From contig CAXIPT010000002.1 of assembly GCA_964030475.1 (NCBI GenBank), positions 13,567,169 to 13,631,168 on the forward strand: DNA of 64,000 nucleotides, written 5' to 3'. Under the pieces are notes generated by a model. That model did not search any database. It saw only the letters and a list, made by a program, of their open reading frames with translations, and had not been told where the DNA came from. The stretch's first letter is position 1; each line of letters opens with the position of its first letter. The DNA comes from Tethya wilhelma. Lineage: Eukaryota > Porifera > Demospongiae > Tethyida > Tethyidae. A program made the translations under genes and the position numbers. Shown one piece after another: positions 48,733 to 58,279 of the stretch.

Positions 48733-51556
48733 ACACACACGCACACGCACACGCACACGCACACAAACACATACATACATACACACACACACACACATCA
48801 CCAAAACTTAATAAACATTTTGCGGACATCATGGTACAGCTAAGCATAACCTCTTCAAAGAGTCAAACAGAGGACAAGGTTGTGATATCTACTGGAAACA
48901 CAAGCTGNCACACACACACTCCCCCTGTGTTTCACTTTATGCACTTTATAATGCTTTGTACTATAAATAGAACACTATATTAAGATCCCACAGTATTTAC
49001 TATGAATGTAGTAGCTACATACTACAGGCACACTTCTCTTTGGCCTATTGTTTATGAAGTGGTTGGTGGGGTGATTTAGCAGCTAAACAAACGTTTGAAG
49101 GTCGTTTGAAGGACGTTTGCGTGACATATGTGACATGATTACATTCATGTTTTCAGCTGAGCATAACTAGACTGTGTTTGAAGTGTAGAGCTGGGTGGAT
49201 CACTCATGAATATCATTGTCACCATGGTTGAGTGCTATGAAAGCTGTGTCAGTGCTGACAAACATGCCCTACCAATGCAATTCATGAGAGGGTGGTTACC
49301 TTACAATGCATGTTTTTGTCTGAGCTAGCTATTGTGTCAAATGCCACACACAGGTAGTGGGACCAACTGCAAACTTCCTTAGGTAGCTATTTGTGTCAAA
49401 CCATGAACACACAACTTCAAGTGTGTTTAACCACTGAGCCTGTATACATGTGCTGGCACTGTACATGTACGACGTCATGTTGTTTTGGTCGCTGGTGACC
49501 AGCTACGTGTGTGTATAGGGTAGTCATTATGTCTTTACTAATCTACCTTTGAAAAGGCTTCCTAGCCTTCATGCAATCATGTATATTTTTTTACACACAT
49601 ACACTACAGTTATTTATCATAGATTTTGGTTTGGCTAAGAAGTACCGTGACACCAGAACCAAGCAACACATACCCTATAGAGAAGATAAGAATTTGACTG
49701 GTACTGCAAGATATGCCAGCGTCAATGCACACTTAGGCATTGAACAATCGTAAGTGTTTCCAACACTTTATATACTACTGTGTACTTGTGTGGGCTATCG
49801 AGACATTTTGGACACGCAGTCTTTTCTGTAACTTAGTTAGCTGCTCTGTTGGCTTTTTGGTTAGTAATGGTTGATTAGTGCCATTGGTTCAGGAGAGAAG
49901 GTTGTTAGTCTGTCTGAAGTTGGACTCCATGTGGCTGGGGTCTAAAGTAATTTTATGTCTGTGTCTCTGGGTACTATTGAATAGATGTTTGGTACTTGGA
50001 TTGAGCCCACTGATTGTGTTCATCTGGTTTGTAGAGAGTGCTAACCACCCTAACCCTCCCTGTGGTGTGTAGGGATGATTGAATTATGTGTAGGTTGCTT
50101 GGGTTACAGTGTACTGCTGAGACTGTTGGTCTGCTTGTTTAGGCTATGGCTCCCTTTCAATGCACTTTGTTCTAAGGTTGCATGAATTAGCCGCTCCTCA
50201 CAGCTGTTTGCAATTGCTATAAGTAAGTACTCTTTTATTTGGAGTTTTACATGCAGACTCCACCAGCCAAAATGTTTTGAAGTTTCACATAAAAGTGGAT
50301 ATGTTTTGTAAACAATCATTTTAAGCATGTCTTCTCTACATGTAAATGTATGTGAACCTCGCTCCAGTTGTTTGTGTGTCTGTAGTTCTGTGGTTGGCCA
50401 TAGTAGACTCCCGCCTGGAATTGTGTTGTTGCCTTCAAATGTTGCATGCCAGTGCTTGTTTTGTATTCATGGAAATGTTTCCTCTTTCCAGGAGACGAGA
50501 TGACATGGAAAGCATGGGGTATGTGCTGATGTACTTCAACAGAACAAGTCTCCCTTGGCAAGGCCTGAAGGCTGCTACCAAGAGGCAAAAGTATGAGAAG
50601 ATCAGCGAAAAGAAATTATCAACACCAATTGAAGTATTATGCAAGGTATGTGTGTATGTGTGTGGGTGCATGCTATTCCAAGGGAAGCTCACTCAATGTG
50701 TACACACAGTGATATTTGTTTGGGTTGGTTACTTTACGAGTATTAACCCACACATACATCAGAAGTAATTCAAGGTCCATTGTTCAACAGTACTGCTATT
50801 GTGTTGGTCATGTGCCTGATCAAAGTGCACTTGCACCCTCCTCAATTTTGTTCCATTGTTTCTCTGTGTGCTCAGGGTTTCCCAGCAGAGTTTGCCATGT
50901 ACCTCAACTACTGTCGAGGGCTGCGATTTGAAGAAGCACCTGACTACATGTACCTCAGACAATTGTTTCGGATTCTCTTCCGAACGCTCAACCATCAGTA
51001 CGACTATACATTTGATTGGACATTATTGAAACAGAGAACTGCAGCTTCAGCCACCTCAAGTAGCACATTGCCTGGAGTGCCGCCAGCAGGTATGGGATTC
51101 TAATTAATGCCCACCCACACAAACAGGTTGTTGCAATACAATGAGTTTGGGTGCTTCTTTGACTGCTGGATATATAATTATAGGCAAGAGTTTATAAACA
51201 TTGCAATGCTCCTGATATAGTAGGCTATGTCCCAGATGTATATAACTAGCTCCAGCCAAAACAACTAGAATTATTGCAGGCTTTGAAGAGAACCAATGTC
51301 TAGCTAGAGAGATAAAACTTCTTGGTTGTCCACGATGTTATGTGCTCACTACACTGTATGTTAGCTAGCTAGTGTGCATGCAAGAGTAAGTGCATAAGCC
51401 AGTGCAAGTAACTCATTAAGCTCAAAACATGTACAGACGTGCCAGTACTGTTATAGATATCTGCATTGCCCACTCACCCCTACAGGCCAGCCACCAAGAG
51501 ATGAAGATGAAGAACCAGTTGAGGAGAGAAGAAAAGTAACCAGTCGAAAACGATGA
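45587..51556 (+). CDS. CSNK1A1: Casein kinase 1 alpha, exon order disrupted
   Basis: Exons match CK1 alpha very closely. Exon 1 (45587-45712): [20 protein letters not shown] (glycine-rich loop). Exon 2 (from about 47578): [20 protein letters not shown] (catalytic Lys) to GGVGIPHIK. Exon with [19 protein letters not shown] (DFG loop, 49609-49749). Exon from 50490 with [20 protein letters not shown]. Exon from 50877 with [20 protein letters not shown]. Last exon 51486-51556. The exon encoding [20 protein letters not shown] is on the opposite strand (48194-48320). The exon that should encode the HRDIKPDN catalytic loop is absent from the window. As assembled this cannot give an intact kinase. 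Assembly error around the N at 48907 is likely. Confidence 0.93.
45713..47577. other. CK1 alpha intron 1
   Basis: About 1.87 kb of intron. No exon or intact element was recognised. It ends in a CA microsatellite (47541-47577) directly before the exon 2 acceptor region. Confidence 0.6.
47867..47978 (+). repeat. Inverted repeat arm 1 in CK1 alpha
   Basis: A 112-bp sequence, from agcttgtgtttccagtag to gttttggtgatg, is repeated in reverse complement at about 48795-48906, with no difference that I could see. Confidence 0.9.
48194..48320 (-). other. CK1 alpha exon 3 in inverted orientation
   Basis: The minus strand reads acceptor tcctacag, then [20 protein letters not shown] and [22 protein letters not shown], then donor gtgggt. 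The phase (1) fits exon 2, which ends CAC ATA AA|gtaagc. The exon is intact but lies opposite to the rest of the gene. Confidence 0.95.
48650..48798. repeat. Long (CA)n microsatellite with variants
   Basis: About 150 bp of CA with CGCACA variants and ACAT units. It lies between the inverted exon and inverted repeat arm 2. Confidence 0.97.
48795..48906 (-). repeat. Inverted repeat arm 2 in CK1 alpha, next to an N
   Basis: Reverse complement of 47867-47978. It is followed at once by the single undetermined base of the window (N at 48907), which marks an unresolved join. Confidence 0.9.
49392..49450 (-). repeat. tRNA-derived SINE-like sequence
   Basis: The minus strand reads ggctcagtggttaaacac (A-box-like), then ttcatggtttgac (weak B box). 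A diverged SINE head in a CK1 alpha intron. Confidence 0.4.
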
Positions 51557-52047
51557 GCGGACTGCAATTGAACTCCTGACATTTTCAGTGACTCACACTT
51601 TTCTTCACCACAACACGTCATGTATATTATTCTTTCTTGATTTTGCAATAATATTGTTACTCTTGTTAGTCTACCTGTACGTTGATGGCTCTCTTCCTCG
51701 TCTCTCTTCTTCCTGTTACCACTACATGCTCTCCGTTCATTATGTGCCAGCACTTCAAGTGTGTGTGTGGTTGTGATAATAATTATTACCGTTGCTATCT
51801 TCTTATCTCTAATAATAATAATGAGTTCTACTTTTCGTACTTTGTGTTTTATTATGTAATGTCATTTTACATCCTCTGCATTAATGAACTACTGTACCTT
51901 ATTTATTAAATGTATAAAAGTTGAAATTTTCAAAGATCAATGCATGATCTAATGGGTCTTTACTATGGAGAACTCTAATTCACTAAACTTAATCGTGCAA
52001 AAAAAAATTAAAATCAACAAAAAATGAAGCTAACTGAATATTATAAG
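51557..52047. other. Convergent 3' region, CSNK1A1 / FNTA
   Basis: This AT-rich 3' region contains no further ORF. It should hold the 3' UTRs of both genes. Confidence 0.5.
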
Positions 52048-55000
52048 TCAGCTACTACCAGGTTGTATCAGTTTGAGTCTGTTTGAAACATATTCCCAGT
52101 ATTGCTTACGAATGGTGTCAATTTCATTAGCAAGTTGATCACAGAGCTGCAAGGATATAATCATAATGTTACCATGGAAGAACATATTATTAAAATTTTT
52201 ATGTTCACTTTAGCCTTCATTTTCTCACTGACATCAACTTATTTCAGCATTTCAAGCATCATTAATATTTCATGTAGATTTTGTTAATAGCTGACTGTCC
52301 TTTACCAGTCAAAATCTCTGTTTTTTGGCATACATTAATATTGTGACCACATCAAAGCAAAGATATTTGGTTTGATTCTTACGTAAATACTTTGTTGTCT
52401 AGCACTAACACAAGCATCTGCCGCATGCTCCACAATGTATGGGTGGAGTCTGCATGGCCAAACAATCTCCACTCATCAAGTCTATAGCAGTCTTTCTGTA
52501 CTATGCATAATTATACTTTTGACCACACATGTTTTCTCATATTATCTGTAACCCTCATTGAATCATAGATAATAGAGACTCACGTATGTGAGTCTCTATT
52601 ATCTATGGTTGAATGTGTAGTTGCCAAGTTCTTTTAGTTGCCTGAGCCTGAGTTTCATCCAGTAAACCCTCGGCATCTGCACATGTGCGCAGCAAGGGTT
52701 GCTGTATATGGTCAGTTTGTGTGTACGTGAGTGTACAATGATGAGTATGATGTTACGTGTGTTAGTGCTTCAAAAATAATGTATAATCATCATCAGAGGT
52801 GGACTGTATGCTAGTAGTGATTTGTGAGTTGATACAATATTATGTATGCACCTTCATACTTCTATCAACCTGAAGCACAGAGTAGAGGGTTACTGTATAC
52901 TGGACACAACACAATTTCAAGATCTGAGTGGTAACTCACTGGTATACCTTGGGACTTTAATTGTATAATTTTGCAAACTTAAATTACTGAAAGAACAGAG
53001 CTTGAGAGTAAACATGGTCATGTCTCGGCTATAAGGAAATATTGTCCAAAATGAGTTCAACCATGCAAACTTGTGCACAGTTTATCTCAAGTTGCATGCT
53101 TTTCTCAGGAATTCTGACTTGGTCTAGAGACTTAGAACACACTATCTATCCAGCTATGTGGACTCTGAAGATCAAGCCAGGCTAGCAATAGTTCTTCTTT
53201 ACTATCGGAATAAATTATGACAAGACCTGGCAGATCAAATCCAATTGCAACATATTGTGGACACATGATTGGAATGCAATTAACAGACTTGCCAGCTCAG
53301 TAAAGGCGCACTCGTGTGTATGTGTGTGTGTGTGTGCTCTGGATATATCCAAGGTGACCTCCCCCCAAACACACCCACCCATTGTATGTTATTTTTAGAC
53401 TGTCACTGCTATTTATATTTAAACCCTACATAGCAACAGGGGATTTCCCAGGTGAATCCCACATTAATGCTGTACAACAAGAATTAATTACAGTTGAGTT
53501 GACTGACTAAGGGAACTCTATCTGATCTTCTACTCTGACCATGGGGGACATCTGTGATCCAGGTAGGTTCAAAATTTTATAACATTGTAAATATGTTTCA
53601 ACTTAGCTTATTTACTTGTGCATAAGTTATGTGTAGCAAACTTCCAATGACACTACAGGGATTACTTACTTGATGAATGAAATTCTAGAGTGGGTAGGAG
53701 TTGGGGATGATCATAAAAAGGACATACTAAAGGATCTATGGAAATGCCTGTCAAAGAGTGAAGCTTGGAAAAGAGTGCTTCAAGAGCTTAAGGAAAAAGG
53801 AGAACAAGCAGCAATGGTGCTACTTCACACACTACAGGAAGAGATACTAAAATTTCTAGATGAGAACAGTGAGATGATCAAACATATAACAAAAGTAGTA
53901 TCCAAATTAGGAGGAAGAGTGGCAGCTGAACAAGGTGCCAAGTATGCTATCAAGAATGTGACCAAAGCTGCAGTGAAACAGGGAAGCAAAGCAGCAGTGA
54001 AACAGGGCACCAAAGCTGCAGTGAAACAGGGCACCAAAGCAGCAGCAAAACAGGGAAGCAAAATTACAGTGAAACAGGGCACTAGATTTGCAGTGAAACA
54101 GGGCACCAAAGCTGCAGTGAAACAGGGAAGCAAAGCTGCAGTCAAACAAGGTAGCAAAGCCTTTATCAAAGCAGCTGCAAATCCAGTAGGCATCGCAGCA
54201 GACCTAGCTCAAGCTGGGTGTGAGTACTACGGCTATAAAGAAGTAGGTAAAAAGGTTGGCATGGGAGGAAACATGGCCTCCGGAGCACTGATTGGAGCTG
54301 CAATGGGAGGACCAGCAGGAGCAGTGCTTGGAGCAGCTGGCGGCTTTGCTATCTGGGGATTTGGAGAAATAGTTGGAGGTACAGTGAACCAATTGTTGGG
54401 TTAAAACATTAACATAAATTGACTTACTGCAACTTTAAAACACAAATACCACAAATACTACAAGTTCTACATTATGCAGCCATTAATGTAAAGAAACGTG
54501 AATCAACTTCAATTTCATTATTTAATTTGTGTTCTTTGGTTAAGATCTTGTCTCTTGGTTAATGACCAGAATCTTCAATGATTAAGATTATGTCTCTTGG
54601 TATAGCCAAAATAGGGAATATGGCAGGTGCAACCCAGAGGGATAGCTAGTATGTTTACTGCATGCTATGGATTGAATGAATGATCCATGGTTAGATTCTT
54701 GATCCCTGCTGATTTTTACAGATTTTTTTCCCTAAAGTTTGGATACAACTTTTCTTCTGTCGTATGATGACAGAGCTTGTATTCTTGCAATTGAAGCAGT
54801 GGCACCAAGGAATACAATACGAAGGACTTCAGAGAGAAAATTGAGTCATTTAGCTAAACCAATCCTAACAAAGAATGAGTGAGTTGTGAAGCAGCCTCAT
54901 GCAGAGAGCTCTGAGCCTCATGCTCTCATTTAGTATTACACACTATGAGCAGGAAGAGCCTAGGAATGAGGTTAATGAAGGCTCTGATGGTGACAATGAG

Positions 55001-58000
55001 ACTCATTGTGATCAAAGTGTTACTGAGCCTGTGGCTTCTATAATATTTATGTCAAGATGCTACTTTGGGGAATAGTTCCCTGCTTCCTGATTGTGTTGTA
55101 GTTGAAGCAAAGAAAAGATCTGCCAGGGGGAACTAACTTGAGTGCTGTGAATACTGACGATCCTCTGAGTTTCATTACAAGCTGGATGGCAACTCTCCAG
55201 AAGTATACACGGAGAGTGGTGATGGAAGCTATAGTGGTCCCAGGTGAAGATCTTCGATACTTATGTGAAGGGTGCTAGTAACTAGCCTCGTCCCCAGGCT
55301 CTCCTTTGACCTTTCACTCACTCGTCCCCAGGCTTCCCTTCTCCTTTCCGTGAGTGAAAGGTCAAAGGGGAGCCTGGGGACGAGCCAACGGTGATATGAG
55401 TTGAATGTTGAACTGAAACCTTCTAAATTAAGTTTAGTTTCTTTGGAGATGAGAAATAATGAGCCTAGTTTTGAGATTGAGTCAAACCAATGTTTTTGGT
55501 GTTGATAGTGTGTTATTATAACCTCCACACACAAACACACCTACACATACCATATAGCTACAGGTATTGACGGGGATATAATCCAATATTTTGGCCATCA
55601 TAATTAAGCCTCAGCGCGTGCGTAGCACGTGCAGAGGATTATGGTAGTCGTTTTGTCTGTCTGTCTGTCTGTCCCATCGAAATCTCAAGAAAGGCAGCTC
55701 TAGCGATAAAATTGATGGCACTTACGTTCATAAATCTGAATGATCTTGTAAAATTACATTTTTTGCTGCCCAAAATGCTGTTGTTGCTGAGATTTGAGGC
55801 TTTTGTGTTGCATCACTGTTTTAGCGCTTAGCTTCGAGGCCACCCCTATTGATTTAGTGTGCGTTATTTAGAATTTGTGTTAAATTCAGTGATGCTGTTA
55901 CTGCATGATGCTGCTCTATAATATAATGCTGCTGCTGCTGTTATTCAGTGTTCCTTGGAAAGACAGACAGGGGGTGGCCTGCTTTCTATGTAAGTAGATG
56001 TATTAACATGATGATAGTATAGATTTTCAGTCTGTCTGTGGCTGGACATACTGAGCCTAGCTCCATCAGCTGATCAGGCCAGTGACTCACTCCAGTGCAG
56101 TACTGAGAGACTCAGGTCCAATCTATGTATCAAGAAAACTGATTCTAAATTACGCATTACCAACCCTTGTTTGTCTTTCCAAGGAACACTGAATATCGTC
56201 ATACACTCTTTTTCATTGCATATGCGTGTAAGTGCACTAGCTAGCTAAGTGTGCCGAGGCTTGTGCACCAGCGGTGCCTTCATTATATGACTGCACTACG
56301 TGCATGTTCAAACAGTCAAACTTAAATTCTTCAGTATTTTCATTTTATGTTCTATGGAGTATATCATCAAATTTTTTGACCGTCAATAATTTTGCCTATA
56401 TACCTCTAGAGCCTTGACGAGATTGGGATCAGGGTGCTCCTCATCTGTGGATGGTCCAATGCACTCCTCACACATGTCCACCAAGAGAGAGAGCAGGAAG
56501 GGAGATCTGATGTGCTTGGAGTAGAGCTCATCACAGAAGGCCTTCAGTCCAGGATACTCACTCAGTCTCTTCCCTTTCAGGATCCTAGAGGAAAGTGTAC
56601 CAACATAATAAGGCTGGATGGATCTTGGTTGCAGCACTCACCCTCGAAGGTAGTTCCAAGGGCTTTCATTGTTAGGAGCCTTACGGATAATGTCTTGAGT
56701 GTATCTGTGTACCATGGAGTAAGATCGGGTATTGCACCAGCACATTGCAGTAGTGAACCCACTCACCTCACCTCCCTTTCAATGACCTCATCGGTATAGG
56801 TGGAGGTGTTGGAGATGACAAAGTATCTCTGATTCCAGGCTGAGTTGTTACGGATGTCCAGGACAATCAGACTGTGAACATAGTCCAGCTCCTTCTCCCA
56901 CAGACTATAGGTCTGCAGAGAATAGAGGGGGGAGGTGTTTGTGACACTGTTGAGAATGGTTGTACAAATCCTGATGTACAGTTATTTCACTTACTTGTAT
57001 GACCCACTGTCTGTGCTGCCAGGCGTGGTAGTTCTTGGCATCCTCACTCAGGATCTCAGCCACCAGCTCCAGTTCCTCTGAAGGGTCACTGCTCCACTCC
57101 ACTAACTTCTGACGATGATACCTGCACACAGAGCAGAGTGGATACAATGATGGAGCATATTGAAAGAAATAAGTTAGAAGTTAATCCTACATGAATCTCC
57201 GACACTCATCATCAGTACTAATGGGCATGCATATCATTCATTAATGTAATGATCTCTTACCAAACCTGGTAGTTCTTAGGTTGCATACGTATAATATCTG
57301 CAGTGTATTTCATTTCTTCCTTCAGGTCTTTCTTGAGAGACTGAATGAGCTTTCTACGATAATGCCTAAAACACAATCAGTGACCACAGCAACAAGAGGC
57401 TACCTAAAATGCAGATCTCTTATGTAACGGTACATACCACACAGTATAGTTAGCTGGGTTGCAGTCTATGGCATCAGTGGTGAGATGAAATGCCCTCTCA
57501 GAACACTCATCATTCTTCCACACAGCACGCATGTAGTCATACACGTCACGAACTGCAAGGAGATAAATCAAATCAAACTACTGGTTGCAAAGTTACAGGT
57601 ACATGAAGCATATAACTCTAGATTGACGATAATTCCAGAACAATGGAACATTTAATAATTTTATTATTGGAGTATTGATGTTTAGGCACATTATTTCACA
57701 GCCCCAGCTATATAGCTACATCGGATATATGTGGTAGTGTAAGATAGAAGAGATCATCCATTTCCAGTCATTGGAAACATTATGAAGCAGAACTCAACAA
57801 CTTTTCTAGCCAGATCTAGACCGTAGAGTTGATAGACATGGGCAATATATGGTGCTCATCAATTAGGAAAACTAATACTTACATTTATCAGAGTAAGCAA
57901 TTGCAACCACTGGATTGGGTCCGTCATCTTGAGAAACAGGAGTCACGTCAGACCATTCTGCTCGATCACGATAGAACACGTAAGGACTATCTCCCTCGCT

Positions 58001-58018
58001 AGAATCGCTTTCAGACAT
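52048..58018 (-). CDS. FNTA: Protein farnesyl/geranylgeranyltransferase alpha subunit
   Basis: Minus-strand exons encode the shared alpha subunit of farnesyltransferase and geranylgeranyltransferase I, which with a beta subunit prenylates CaaX proteins. The PPTA repeats are visible: [60 protein letters not shown] and [12 protein letters not shown]. Exon 1 (from 58018) begins [20 protein letters not shown], where mammals have a longer Pro-rich N-terminus. The penultimate exon ends VKALE| at a GTATAT donor (about 56406). The last exon is 4.2 kb away at 52048-52146, [20 protein letters not shown], continuing to a TGA. It fits the human C-terminus and splices in phase 0. The big last intron hosts another gene on the + strand. 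Confidence 0.95.
52564..52607. repeat. Perfect 20-bp palindrome with 4-nt loop
   Basis: catagataatagagactcac (52564-52583), loop gtat, then the exact reverse complement (52588-52607). Probably a fold-back element core. Lies in the last FNTA intron. Confidence 0.95.
53219..53325. mobile_element. Diverged fold-back MITE copy
   Basis: The right end tgccagctcagtaaaggcgc with cactcgtgtg matches the inverted end of the element at 58110-58260. The left end (cctggcagatcaaatcc) is badly diverged. Confidence 0.5.
53540..54404 (+). CDS. Octapeptide-repeat, glycine-zipper protein (novel)
   Basis: Two exons: 53540-53561 (MGDICDP) and from about 53660, joined in frame as [20 protein letters not shown]. 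The N-terminal 85 residues are charged and helical. Eight tandem octapeptides K-A-A-V-K-Q-G-S/T follow (coding 53964-54155), then a linker with [16 protein letters not shown]. The C-terminal glycine-zipper region [20 protein letters not shown] with [13 protein letters not shown] could form two packed membrane helices. There is no signal peptide. The basic repeat helix plus zipper suggests a membrane-inserting or assembling protein, but no known family is recognised. It lies in the last FNTA intron on the opposite strand. Confidence 0.75.
53964..54155 (+). repeat. 24-bp coding tandem repeat (8 units)
   Basis: Eight 24-bp units of the type aaagctgcagtgaaacaggg plus a Ser or Thr codon. Unit 5 reads KITVKQGT and unit 6 RFAVKQGT. 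Flanking KYAIKNVT and KAFIKAAA look like worn outer units. Confidence 0.95.
55287..55384. mobile_element. Fold-back element (35-bp arms)
   Basis: ctcgtccccaggct plus tttgacctttcactcac (55287-55321) is inverted at 55350-55384 with one mismatch. A related, shorter fold-back occurs at 61731-61814. Confidence 0.85.
55606..56290 (-). repeat. Dispersed repeat, copy B (inverted relative to copy A)
   Basis: Same family as 2944-3617: gcgcgtgcgtagcacgtgc end, GTCT tetranucleotide run, tcgaaatctcaagaaagg, tagtgtgcgttatttagaa, then gtgtgccgaggcttgtgc near the other end. An inner TIR element interrupts it. Confidence 0.7.
55943..56193. mobile_element. TIR element nested in dispersed repeat copy B
   Basis: attcagtgttccttggaaag (55943) is matched by its reverse complement ending near 56193 (about 23-bp arms). 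Copy A lacks these arms, so this is probably a later insertion. Confidence 0.6.
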
Positions 58019-58109
58019 CGCAACCTCGAAGACGGGGGTGTGGTATTGGAATAACCACACCTACCAGCAAATGGTTCGCACGTGAGTCTCGCTGCGATCA
58101 GAGTAGTGC

Positions 58110-58260
58110 AGAGGAGGTACGACACGAGTGCGCCTTTGCTGAGCTGGCAAGTCTGTTAATTACATTCCGATCATGTGACCCCAATACTTCACAATTAGAG
58201 TTGATCACGTGCACCTCGTTTGCCAGCTCAGCAAAGGCGCACTCGTGTCGTACCTCCTCT
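58110..58260. mobile_element. MITE with perfect 40-bp inverted ends
   Basis: The sequence beginning agaggaggtacgacacgagt (58110-58149) is exactly inverted at 58221-58260. The element is 151 bp. It sits in the 261-bp gap between the FNTA and VPS10 start codons, ending 19 bp before the VPS10 ATG. Two diverged relatives lie at 36.4 and 53.3 kb. Confidence 0.93.
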
Positions 58261-58279
58261 GAGAGTAGTGGAGTAAACT

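Noticed and set aside
48592..48847. His/Thr- and Cys/Val-repeat open frames
   Set aside because: Translation of a CA microsatellite. The same applies at 17.1, 21.3, 25.4, 29.7, 47.5, 61.1 and 63.9 kb.
53825..54193. Minus-strand frame of repeated PCFTAAL units
   Set aside because: A shadow of the 24-bp coding repeat on the + strand.
56383..56406. FNTA ending at VYRQNY-stop
   Set aside because: The conserved C-terminal exon was found at 52048-52146, with a matching splice phase and a good GTATAT donor after KALE.
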